A stretch of 5,250 nucleotides of DNA from Alkalinema sp. CAN_BIN05 (GTDB lineage Bacteria; Cyanobacteriota; Cyanobacteriia; Leptolyngbyales; Leptolyngbyaceae): NCBI GenBank assembly GCA_026786325.1, contig JAJAYH010000439.1, positions 1-5,250 on the forward strand, in the 5' to 3' direction. The notes under the pieces were generated by a model. The model searched no databases. It had not been told where the DNA came from and worked only from the letters and a program-made list of their open reading frames with translations. Positions 1 to 5,250 of the stretch are shown one piece after another. Made by a program: the position numbers and the translations under genes. Position 1 is the first letter of the stretch, and every line of letters begins with the position of its first letter.

Positions 1-116
1 AAACGTTATCCTTGGACATCTTTTCCCCCTAACTGTTAGTATCGTTTTCTTTAGAATCAGTTGCGGTTGATCCTGCTGACTATTTCTCTTGACTATTAGC
101 GATTGGACAAACTCTT
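1..116 (+). promoter_or_regulatory. Upstream region of the ATP-grasp gene, weak promoter-like signals
   Basis: No gene is visible in this leader. A -10-like hexamer TAGAAT lies at 52-57 but has no convincing -35 box at normal spacing. A small palindrome, CTAAC-T-GTTAG, lies at 29-39 and could be a protein-binding site. The octamer TGACTATT occurs twice, at 77-84 and 90-97. I found no NtcA-type GTA-N8-TAC site. An in-frame TGA at 90-92 bounds the downstream gene. The promoter assignment is a guess from motif similarity alone. Confidence 0.2.
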
Positions 117-1550
117 GTGAAATTTTCTAACTACGATCCTGGGCAATTTTACGACGAATTATTTGAGAGTCAAGGGATTCCTCGGGCCGATGCTCAAACC
201 TTGATCGATCGCATCGAGTCACTCACTATGCCCGAATTACAGCGTCGTCAGCGGGCCGCCCAGTCAGCACTGTTTAAAATGGGCGTAACATTTAACGTCT
301 ACAGCGACGACGAAGGAACCGAGAAAATTTTCCCATTCGATATTGTGCCGCGCATCGTCTCAGCCTCAGAATGGAGGACTCTAGACAAGGGCTTGAAGCA
401 GCGGATTGAGGCATTGAATCAATTTTTGGCGGATATTTATAGCGATCAAAAAATTGTAAAAGATGGAATAATCCCCGCAGAACTAATTGAATCGGCCAGT
501 GGCTTTCACAAAGTTTGTATGGGCCTTAAGCCACCCAAGGGAATTTGGTGTCACATTACAGGCAGCGACTTAGTGCGCGATCGGGATGGGAATTGGCTAG
601 TTTTAGAAGATAATTTGCGCTGTCCATCAGGTGTTTCCTATGTACTCGAAAATCGGCGCGTGATGAAAAGTACATTTCCACAAGTTTTCGAGAAAGTCCC
701 CATCCGTCCAGTAGAAGAATATCCCTGTCGTTTGCTCGATACTCTAACCAATTTAGTTCCCGATCATATTACAGATCCGACAGTGGCATTGTTGTCTCCA
801 GGCATTTACAACTCCGCCTATTTTGAACATTCATTTCTAGCCCAGCAAATGGGTGTGGAATTAGTCGAAGGCCGTGATTTAGTGGTTGTCGATGGCTTTT
901 TGCAAATGCGCACAACCAAAGGATTACGACGTGTCGATGTGCTGTATCGCCGCATTGATGACGATTTTATTGATCCAAGAGTATTCCGATCGGACTCTTT
1001 ATTGGGGGTTCCGGGATTGATGGATGTATATCGTCAAGGGCGTTTGGGATTGGCAAATGCTCTGGGGACGGGGGTTGCGGATGATAAGGTGATCTATGCT
1101 TATGTACCGGAGATGATTCGGTATTATCTGAATGAAGAACCGCTGTTGTCAAATGTACCGACCTATTTATGTTGGGATCCGAAACAACAAGATCATGTGT
1201 TGCAAAACCTAGATAAATTAGTAGTCAAAGCGGCGAATGAATCCGGTGGCTATGGAATGCTAATTGGTCCCCATGCGAGTCCAGAAGAACGAGAGGAATT
1301 TGCATTAAGAATCAAAGCTAATCCTCGGAATTATATTGCTCAGCCCACGTTGGATCTTTCTCGGGTTCCGACATTGATTGATGATGAATTCCAGGGATGT
1401 CATGTGGATTTACGGCCTTACGTTTTGTATGGTAAAGATATTTTTGTAAATCCCGGTGGTTTGACCCGAGTGGCGCTGAAGAAAGGATCACTTGTTGTGA
1501 ATTCGTCTCAAGGCGGCGGTAGTAAAGATACTTGGGTAATTTGTGAATGA
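117..1550 (+). CDS. Circularly permuted ATP-grasp family protein (COG2308, DUF404/DUF407)
   Basis: The 477-residue product matches from memory the circularly permuted ATP-grasp proteins common in cyanobacteria. The N-terminus (YDPGQFYDELF, residues 6-16) is the DUF404-like part. Family-typical blocks follow: EDNLRCPSGVSY (164-175), YRRIDDDFIDP (277-287), GLANALGTGVADDK (311-324), VVKAANESGGYGM (369-381), AQPTLDLSRVPTL (408-420), DLRPYVL (431-437) and SSQGGGSKDTWV (463-474). ATP-grasp enzymes join a carboxylate to an amine through an acyl-phosphate. For this family the substrate is unknown, and peptide or amide synthesis is a published prediction from gene context. No signal peptide or membrane segment is seen, so it is probably cytoplasmic. 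The start is GTG with no clear Shine-Dalgarno sequence. An in-frame TGA 24 nt upstream leaves it the only standard start that keeps the conserved N-terminus. The alpha-E gene follows 62 nt downstream, the usual partner. The stop codon lies inside a heptamer repeat. Length appears complete. Confidence 0.93.
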   Translation: MKFSNYDPGQFYDELFESQGIPRADAQTLIDRIESLTMPELQRRQRAAQSALFKMGVTFNVYSDDEGTEKIFPFDIVPRIVSASEWRTLDKGLKQRIEALNQFLADIYSDQKIVKDGIIPAELIESASGFHKVCMGLKPPKGIWCHITGSDLVRDRDGNWLVLEDNLRCPSGVSYVLENRRVMKSTFPQVFEKVPIRPVEEYPCRLLDTLTNLVPDHITDPTVALLSPGIYNSAYFEHSFLAQQMGVELVEGRDLVVVDGFLQMRTTKGLRRVDVLYRRIDDDFIDPRVFRSDSLLGVPGLMDVYRQGRLGLANALGTGVADDKVIYAYVPEMIRYYLNEEPLLSNVPTYLCWDPKQQDHVLQNLDKLVVKAANESGGYGMLIGPHASPEEREEFALRIKANPRNYIAQPTLDLSRVPTLIDDEFQGCHVDLRPYVLYGKDIFVNPGGLTRVALKKGSLVVNSSQGGGSKDTWVICE

Positions 1551-1575
1551 TGAATTGTGAATGATGAATTGTGAA
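1541..1575 (+). repeat. Heptanucleotide tandem repeat (STRR-like) spanning a stop codon
   Basis: Five consecutive heptamers alternate TTGTGAA, TGATGAA, TTGTGAA, TGATGAA, TTGTGAA, so the array is also a 14-bp unit repeated two and a half times. A decayed sixth copy (TTGTTTT) follows. The first copy covers the last sense codons and the TGA (1548-1550) of the ATP-grasp gene, and the rest lies in the intergenic gap. It resembles the short tandemly repeated repetitive (STRR) heptamers described in filamentous cyanobacteria. Whether it acts on mRNA or is a neutral slippage product cannot be told from sequence. Confidence 0.8.
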
Positions 1576-1612
1576 TTGTTTTAGTTTTGAACCCATTATT
1601 TCTGCTTAAATT

Positions 1613-2581
1613 ATGCTTAGTCGTGTTGCAAATTCGATTTATTGGCTCAATCGGTACATTGAACGAGCAGAAAATATTGCCCGTTTTAGTGATGTAAATT
1701 TCAATATGTCTTTGGACATGCCTATGGGTATGGTTCAGCAGTGGGAGCCACTAATCATGACATCGGGCGATCGCGCTCTGTTTTTTGAGCGCTATGGTAA
1801 GGTCACGCCGGAGAATGTAATTCGTTTTTTGACCTTTGATGAAGCCTATCCCAATTCAATTTTGTCTTGCTTGAATAGTGCACGGGAGAATGCACGATCG
1901 GTGCGGGAAATAATTTCATCAGAAATGTGGGAGCAGGTAAATAACTTTTATCACTTTGTTAAAGATGCATCGAAATCAGATGTAGTACCAAACTGGCCAA
2001 GCTTTTTCACGCGTGTAAAGCTGGAAAGTCATCTATTTGTCGGCATTACCAATGTGACGATGACCCATAACGAAGCGTGGCATTTTGGACAATTGGGACG
2101 TTTTTTAGAACGGGCAGAAAAGACGACGCGCATTTTGGATGTCAAGTATTTCATTTTGCTGCCATCCGTTCGGGACATTGGTAGTACATTAGATGAATTA
2201 CAATGGGCCGCACTATTACGATCGACTAGTGCCTATGAAATGTACCGCAAACAAGATTTACAACGCATCAATCCGACCGCTGTTGCAAAGTTTTTGTTAC
2301 TTGATCCAGCATTCCCTCGTTCGATTCGGTTTTGTATTCACCGAGCTGAACGATCGCTGCATCACATTACCGGAACGCCCAAGGGCACTTGGTGTAATCC
2401 AGTGGAACGTAATCTTGGAAAGTTACGATCGGATTTGGATTATTTAATGATTGATGAAGTGGTAGGTACGGGATTACACGAGTTTTTGGATGCGTTGCAA
2501 TCGCGAATTAATACTGTGGATGATTGCATTTTTAAGATGTTTTTTGATTTAAAACCATTAGATGTCATTAATGCTGGTTAA
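1613..2581 (+). CDS. Alpha-E domain-containing protein (DUF403, COG2307)
   Basis: The 322-residue product opens with the hallmark of the alpha-E family, LSRVANSIYWLNRYIERAEN (2-21). It is predicted to be entirely helical. A second copy of the helix pattern appears at 152-182 (FGQLGRFLERAEKTTRILDV within it). The stretch at 74-99 (TFDEAYPNSILSCLNSAREN) is echoed at 229-252 (LLDPAFPRSIRFCIHRAERS), so the protein looks like an ancient internal duplication. Its biochemical role is unknown. It is almost always encoded beside COG2308 ATP-grasp proteins and is thought to work with them in making or modifying a peptide-like product. The ATG at 1613 is chosen because the conserved motif begins at residue 2. 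No Shine-Dalgarno sequence is evident. The gene is probably co-transcribed with the ATP-grasp gene. Length is normal for the family, with no signal peptide, membrane segment or frame damage. The next gene is convergent, so the unit ends here. Confidence 0.93.
   Translation: MLSRVANSIYWLNRYIERAENIARFSDVNFNMSLDMPMGMVQQWEPLIMTSGDRALFFERYGKVTPENVIRFLTFDEAYPNSILSCLNSARENARSVREIISSEMWEQVNNFYHFVKDASKSDVVPNWPSFFTRVKLESHLFVGITNVTMTHNEAWHFGQLGRFLERAEKTTRILDVKYFILLPSVRDIGSTLDELQWAALLRSTSAYEMYRKQDLQRINPTAVAKFLLLDPAFPRSIRFCIHRAERSLHHITGTPKGTWCNPVERNLGKLRSDLDYLMIDEVVGTGLHEFLDALQSRINTVDDCIFKMFFDLKPLDVINAG
1767..1774. repeat. HIP1 palindrome GCGATCGC
   Basis: A perfect copy of the octamer overrepresented in many cyanobacterial genomes lies inside the alpha-E coding sequence. 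It is useful as a lineage marker. No local function is implied. Confidence 0.85.
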
Positions 2582-2704
2582 GGATCTAAATACAACACCT
2601 AAAATCAAAATAGCTGTGGACATTAGCTTTGAAGGAAGGTTCCCAATGTAAATTATAACGACTTGACACAAACTACTTTACAGTCCCATCAAATTTCGCC
2701 TCAT

Positions 2705-2750
2705 AGAATATGGATGCTTGTATCAACTAAAAGATGCCCATCCATATTCT
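2705..2750. repeat. Perfect 12-bp inverted repeat between convergent genes (possible bidirectional terminator)
   Basis: AGAATATGGATG (2705-2716) and CATCCATATTCT (2739-2750) are exact reverse complements separated by 22 nt. They lie in the 185-bp gap between the 3' ends of the alpha-E gene and recJ, where an RNA hairpin could end transcription from both sides or protect 3' ends. Neither strand has a T-run after the stem and the arms are AT-rich, so this is not a textbook intrinsic terminator. The rest of the gap (2582-2704, 2751-2766) shows no gene. There are no target-site duplications at its borders, so a mobile element is not supported. Confidence 0.5.
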
Positions 2751-2766
2751 GAAAGTTACCATAGAA

Positions 2767-4776
2767 TTAGAATTCTACCGATCGGTTTTGCCACGCGATG
2801 GCGCTTGCTTTAATTAGTCCAAAGTATGGTTCTTGAGTTACATCAATTTGGCGTGCTGATTGAAAGCGTTTGCCTAAGGTTCCGGTGCGAGATCCTTTTT
2901 GAATAGATAGAATTTCGCCTTTTGAATTACGAATTCGCAATTCATCTGTGCCGTTATTCATGACCATTTGACATACATAGTCCCGATCGCCATGCCTAAA
3001 TTCTGCGCCCAAAAAATCATCTTGGGCATGACGCACTCCAATCACTTCAAGTTGCATCGATACGTCTCCATTCCATTCATTGGTTTTAATTCGATAGGCG
3101 AGATCTAGAACCTTGGGCAATGGATAATAATCGCCCCAACGCCATGCGATCGCTGCAATTTTTTTACTGGGTTCACCCGTTGCTAAATCATCTTGGGCTA
3201 GGGTAAGTTTTAAATGGCCTTTGCCTACAAGTTTTTGCTGTAAAATATGAACATTACGTGTCCAGAATACGGGTTCGGGATTTTCCATGCCGCAGGGATG
3301 AAGTGCATCAAGTTCAAGATATAAGTCATAGTCAATATCATTCAAACAAGCTTCTGCATCGACGGTAACGAGTGGTTTTAAATGCTCTGGTTCGAGACAA
3401 GTGTGGGCATAGTTTGATAGACGATCGGCTATTGTATCTAAGTTTTCAGCTAGAAATGAAAACCCACCTGCTGCCTTATGTCCGCCGTGTTTTAAGGTTA
3501 GTCCCCGACAGCATTCTAGGGCTTCAAAAACATTGAATTCAGGAATTCCTCTGGCGGATCCTCGAATGTGGCTTTGCTCTTCATCTTCGTAGGTACCAAT
3601 GAATACTGGAACGCCATATCGTTCAATTAATCGGGAGGCGACAATGCCAATTACACCGTGATGCCAATGGGGTTGTACTAGTAATAAAACCCGATCGTTT
3701 TTAGCATCAATTTCACTATTTTCATAGTATTGTACGGCTTCATATTCAATTTGTTCACAAAGCTGTTGACGTTGTTTGTTGACGGCTTCGCATTGCATAG
3801 CGCGTTCTAATGCAATACCTTCGTCGTCAGTGGTCAACAATTCAATCACTGTCACCGGATCGCCAATTCGACCGATCGCATTAATCCGAGGTCCAAGGCG
3901 AAATCCGATCGCATCAGGTTTAATATTTTTGTCGCCGACTACACCGGAAATTTGCATTAGTGCTTGGATTCCGGGGATTTGGGAATGGGGTAGTAGATGT
4001 AGTCCTCGGCGTACCCAACGACGATTGACTCCGCGCAATGGTGCGAGATCTGCGATCGTTCCCAAGGTAAATAATTCCAGTAACATATCGCGTAAATCTT
4101 GACCGCGCCCTAATGCTTCGGCCAGACATAGTGCCAAAATGTATGCAACGCCTACGCCTGCCATGGTGTAGTACGGCGAAGATGGATCAATTAATTTAGG
4201 ATTGAGAATTGCATTGGCGGGCGGTATTTGGGGGGGGATGTCGTGGTGATCTGTAATGATGACGGTAAGTCCGAGTTTGCGGGCTAGGGCGATCGGTTGG
4301 TATGCCGCAATGCCATTGTCAACGGTAATTACAACGCGAATACCTTCAGCGTGAAAGTCTTCGATAATGCGTTCATTAAGACCATAACCTTCGCTCATGC
4401 GGCTGGGAATTGCGTATTCTACGATGGCTCCGAGCGATCGTAATGATCGTAATAATAGTGCTGTGCTGGTCATTCCATCTGCGTCGTAGTCACCACAAAT
4501 TGCGATCGGTTCGCCATTCTGAATTGCTTGTACTAGTATTTCTAAAGTCAAGGCTAAATCTGGAAAGTCGTCTAGTGGTGAGGGTAGTGCTTCGAGGTCT
4601 GGATCTAAAAAGTTTTGTGCGTCTTCAGTGCTGGTAATGCCGCGATTGATTAAAACTTGGGCAATCATGGGAGAAATTCCGATCGCCTTGGCCATCGATC
4701 GGGCCAGTGAGGGATTGGCTGGATGAAGTTTCCAGCGTTGATCGGGAATGCTTGGACGATCGGTGAAGGCTGACAC
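2767..4776 (-). CDS. recJ: Single-stranded-DNA-specific exonuclease RecJ
   Basis: RecJ degrades single-stranded DNA 5' to 3' in recombination, base-excision and mismatch repair. The 669-residue protein carries the DHH phosphoesterase motifs in order: GDYDADG (95-101), TVDNG (151-155), TDHH (175-178), AGVGVAY (206-212) and GTIADLAPL (239-247). These supply the aspartates and histidines that bind the catalytic metals. PRINAIGR (296-303) and WHHGVIGIVASR (371-382) follow, then GSARGIP (406-412) and the DHHA1 signature HGGHKAAGGF (430-439). GMENPEPVF (496-504) opens the OB-like domain. About 100 further residues extend beyond the E. coli-type core, as in long RecJ forms. The start is GTG (4774-4776 on the plus strand). 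An in-frame TAA lies two codons upstream, and the conserved QRW-LHP segment at 13-19 must be included, so no later ATG fits. No strong Shine-Dalgarno sequence is seen. The gene is monocistronic in this window, convergent with the alpha-E gene and divergent from the DUF433 gene. Every key motif is intact. Confidence 0.97.
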   Translation of the reverse strand: MSAFTDRPSIPDQRWKLHPANPSLARSMAKAIGISPMIAQVLINRGITSTEDAQNFLDPDLEALPSPLDDFPDLALTLEILVQAIQNGEPIAICGDYDADGMTSTALLLRSLRSLGAIVEYAIPSRMSEGYGLNERIIEDFHAEGIRVVITVDNGIAAYQPIALARKLGLTVIITDHHDIPPQIPPANAILNPKLIDPSSPYYTMAGVGVAYILALCLAEALGRGQDLRDMLLELFTLGTIADLAPLRGVNRRWVRRGLHLLPHSQIPGIQALMQISGVVGDKNIKPDAIGFRLGPRINAIGRIGDPVTVIELLTTDDEGIALERAMQCEAVNKQRQQLCEQIEYEAVQYYENSEIDAKNDRVLLLVQPHWHHGVIGIVASRLIERYGVPVFIGTYEDEEQSHIRGSARGIPEFNVFEALECCRGLTLKHGGHKAAGGFSFLAENLDTIADRLSNYAHTCLEPEHLKPLVTVDAEACLNDIDYDLYLELDALHPCGMENPEPVFWTRNVHILQQKLVGKGHLKLTLAQDDLATGEPSKKIAAIAWRWGDYYPLPKVLDLAYRIKTNEWNGDVSMQLEVIGVRHAQDDFLGAEFRHGDRDYVCQMVMNNGTDELRIRNSKGEILSIQKGSRTGTLGKRFQSARQIDVTQEPYFGLIKASAIAWQNRSVEF
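3146..3153. repeat. HIP1 palindrome GCGATCGC
   Basis: This is the second perfect HIP1 octamer of the window, inside recJ. All other CGATCG cores seen here have at least one mismatched flanking base. Confidence 0.85.
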
Positions 4777-4804
4777 AGGTGCTTAGTTTAGAAATAGTGA
4801 CTGC

Positions 4805-4810
4805 ATCATA
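4805..4810 (-). promoter_or_regulatory. Possible recJ -10 box
   Basis: Read on the minus strand, TATGAT lies about 28 nt upstream of the recJ GTG and differs from TATAAT at one base. No -35 match is present at 16-18 nt spacing (the hexamer there reads AGATCA). If real, the leader would be only about 20 nt. Supported by motif and position only. Confidence 0.27.
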
Positions 4811-4891
4811 CCGCGAGTATCAGCCGATGATCTTTTTCTGGAATCGATCGGAGTATGGTTTGTGATAACCCAATGGGAATGAATAGTAATT

Positions 4892-4920
4892 CTGGTCGGG
4901 CAAGAAGCTTAGCCGACAGG
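4892..4920. promoter_or_regulatory. Inverted repeat upstream of the DUF433 gene, possible operator or leader hairpin
   Basis: GTCGG (4895-4899) and CCGAC (4913-4917) form a perfect inverted repeat around a 13-nt centre. The centre contains AAG-AAG-CTT, which can fold into a small inner stem. The site lies about 45 nt before the preferred antitoxin start, downstream of a poor promoter-like pair (TTGTGA 4860-4865, TAGTAA 4884-4889). Toxin-antitoxin operons are commonly autoregulated through palindromes here, so operator function is a reasonable but untested inference. Confidence 0.27.
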
Positions 4921-4961
4921 CTAGAATGGAAAGTAGTGAACGTAGTCCCAGAGTAAGACGT

Positions 4962-5195
4962 ATGAAAATGTTAGACCGAATTACAAGCGATCCTAATATT
5001 TGTCTTGGGCAACCGACGATTCGTGGAAAGCGGATTACGGTTAGCTTTATTCTAAAACTTTTAGCGAGTGATTTGTCAGTTCGAGAAATTGTAGCATCAT
5101 ACCCAGAATTAGAGCTTGAAGATATTCAGCAAGCGCTTAACTATGCGTCCTGGGCTGTTTCCTCAGAAGAGTTTGTAACGCCACGATCAGCATGA
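4962..5195 (+). CDS. DUF433 family protein, probable antitoxin of a toxin-antitoxin pair
   Basis: From ATG 4962 the product has 77 residues, the usual DUF433 size. It shows the family pattern: LDRIT (4-8), GQPTIRGKRITV (16-27), then a helical segment with VREIVASYPELELEDIQQAL (40-59). DUF433 proteins are small helix-turn-helix-like proteins. They are regarded as antitoxins that bind and silence a DUF5615 PIN-like toxin, and probably also repress their own operon. The next gene starts within this gene's stop codon, and its first residues fit DUF5615, which supports that role. The frame is open from an earlier ATG at 4926, which would add 12 charged residues (MESSERSPRVRR) outside the family pattern. 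ATG 4968 is another option. A weak purine stretch (GAGTAAGA, 4951-4958) sits before 4962. The C-terminus after residue 65 is variable tail. Confidence 0.85.
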   Translation: MKMLDRITSDPNICLGQPTIRGKRITVSFILKLLASDLSVREIVASYPELELEDIQQALNYASWAVSSEEFVTPRSA

Positions 5196-5250
5196 ATACT
5201 CTTCGGTTTATTGCAGATGTTCACATTTCTCCCTTGACTGTCACAACGTT
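5192..5250 (+). CDS. DUF5615 PIN-like family toxin, N-terminal fragment (cut by window end)
   Basis: The start codon overlaps the antitoxin stop as ATGA (5192-5195), the arrangement of translationally coupled toxin-antitoxin genes. Only 19 codons fall in the window (MNTLRFIADVHISPLTVTT), and the frame is still open at the edge. The segment FIADVHISPLTV matches the usual beginning of DUF5615 proteins, where an early strand ends in a conserved acidic residue (Asp9 here) of the PIN-like fold. Members are predicted ribonuclease-type toxins. No separate Shine-Dalgarno sequence is apparent, consistent with coupling. The identification rests on a short stretch plus the DUF433 neighbour, and whether the full gene is intact cannot be judged. 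Confidence 0.72.
   Translation, partial: MNTLRFIADVHISPLTVTT

Noticed and set aside
967..1152. Antisense frame of 61 codons inside the ATP-grasp gene, and a plus-strand frame at 2193-2447 inside the alpha-E gene.
   Set aside because: Both overlap strongly conserved coding sequence and have no start signals or recognisable protein pattern.
1318..1596. Antisense open frame of 92 codons over the 3' end of the ATP-grasp gene and the heptamer repeat.
   Set aside because: Its N-terminal part is merely the translated repeat (QFTIHHSQFIIH), the rest mirrors a well-conserved gene, and no family pattern is visible.
1583..1612. Possible separate promoter for the alpha-E gene in the gap after the repeat.
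   Set aside because: The only candidates (TTGAAC near 1587, TTAAAT near 1606) are too close to each other and to the ATG; co-transcription is simpler.
2646..2651. A good Shine-Dalgarno-like stretch (AAGGAAGG, 2632-2639) followed by ATG and immediately TAA.
   Set aside because: A start-stop pair can arise by chance. Nothing coding follows, and there is no gene here for it to regulate.
2664..2669. Perfect -35 hexamer TTGACA in the gap between alpha-E and recJ, pointing toward the inverted repeat, raising the idea of a small RNA.
   Set aside because: No -10-like hexamer occurs at 15-19 nt spacing; the nearest, TAGAAT at 2704-2709, is 34 nt away.
2702..2767. Direct repeat CATAGAAT at 2702-2709 and 2760-2767 around the inverted repeat, resembling a MITE with target duplication.
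   Set aside because: The left copy overlaps the inverted-repeat arm and the right copy sits 9 bp beyond the other arm, so the geometry does not fit an insertion with flanking duplications.
3776..4102. Plus-strand open frame of 108 codons opposite recJ, with others at 4410-4637 and, on the minus strand in another phase, 3920-4129.
   Set aside because: All lie opposite or within conserved recJ motif regions, have unnatural composition and no recognisable domain. They are frame shadows.

Overview
The window looks like chromosomal DNA of a cyanobacterium. CGATCG, the core of the cyanobacterial HIP1 palindrome (GCGATCGC), occurs about 23 times by hand count. The gene set (a COG2308 ATP-grasp protein followed by an alpha-E protein, and a long-form RecJ) and a heptanucleotide tandem repeat point the same way. 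Base composition is moderately AT-rich. I cannot name the genus. No rRNA, tRNA, CRISPR array, insertion sequence or prophage gene was seen.

Layout: (1) Positions 117-2581, plus strand, hold a two-gene unit: a circularly permuted ATP-grasp protein (DUF404/DUF407 type) and an alpha-E (DUF403) protein. Sixty-two bases separate them and contain most of a heptamer tandem repeat, which begins inside the last codons of the first gene. These families are predicted to cooperate in ATP-dependent peptide or amide synthesis with an unknown product. The transglutaminase-like gene that often accompanies them is not on the 3' side. (2) Positions 2582-2766 are a short gap between convergent genes, with a perfect 12-bp inverted repeat. 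(3) Positions 2767-4776, minus strand, encode a complete RecJ single-strand 5'-3' exonuclease with a C-terminal extension beyond the E. coli-type core. (4) Positions 4777-4961 are a divergent upstream region with a possible recJ -10 box and an inverted repeat near the start of the next unit. (5) Positions 4962 to the window end, plus strand, hold a toxin-antitoxin type pair: a DUF433 antitoxin whose stop overlaps the start of a DUF5615-type (PIN-like) toxin gene cut off by the window edge.

The three units look functionally independent: an uncharacterised ligase pair, a DNA-repair housekeeping gene and a small toxin-antitoxin module. I see no clear new multigene system. The parts most worth following are the uncharacterised ligase pair, the repeat across its stop codon, and the overlapping DUF433/DUF5615 pair.
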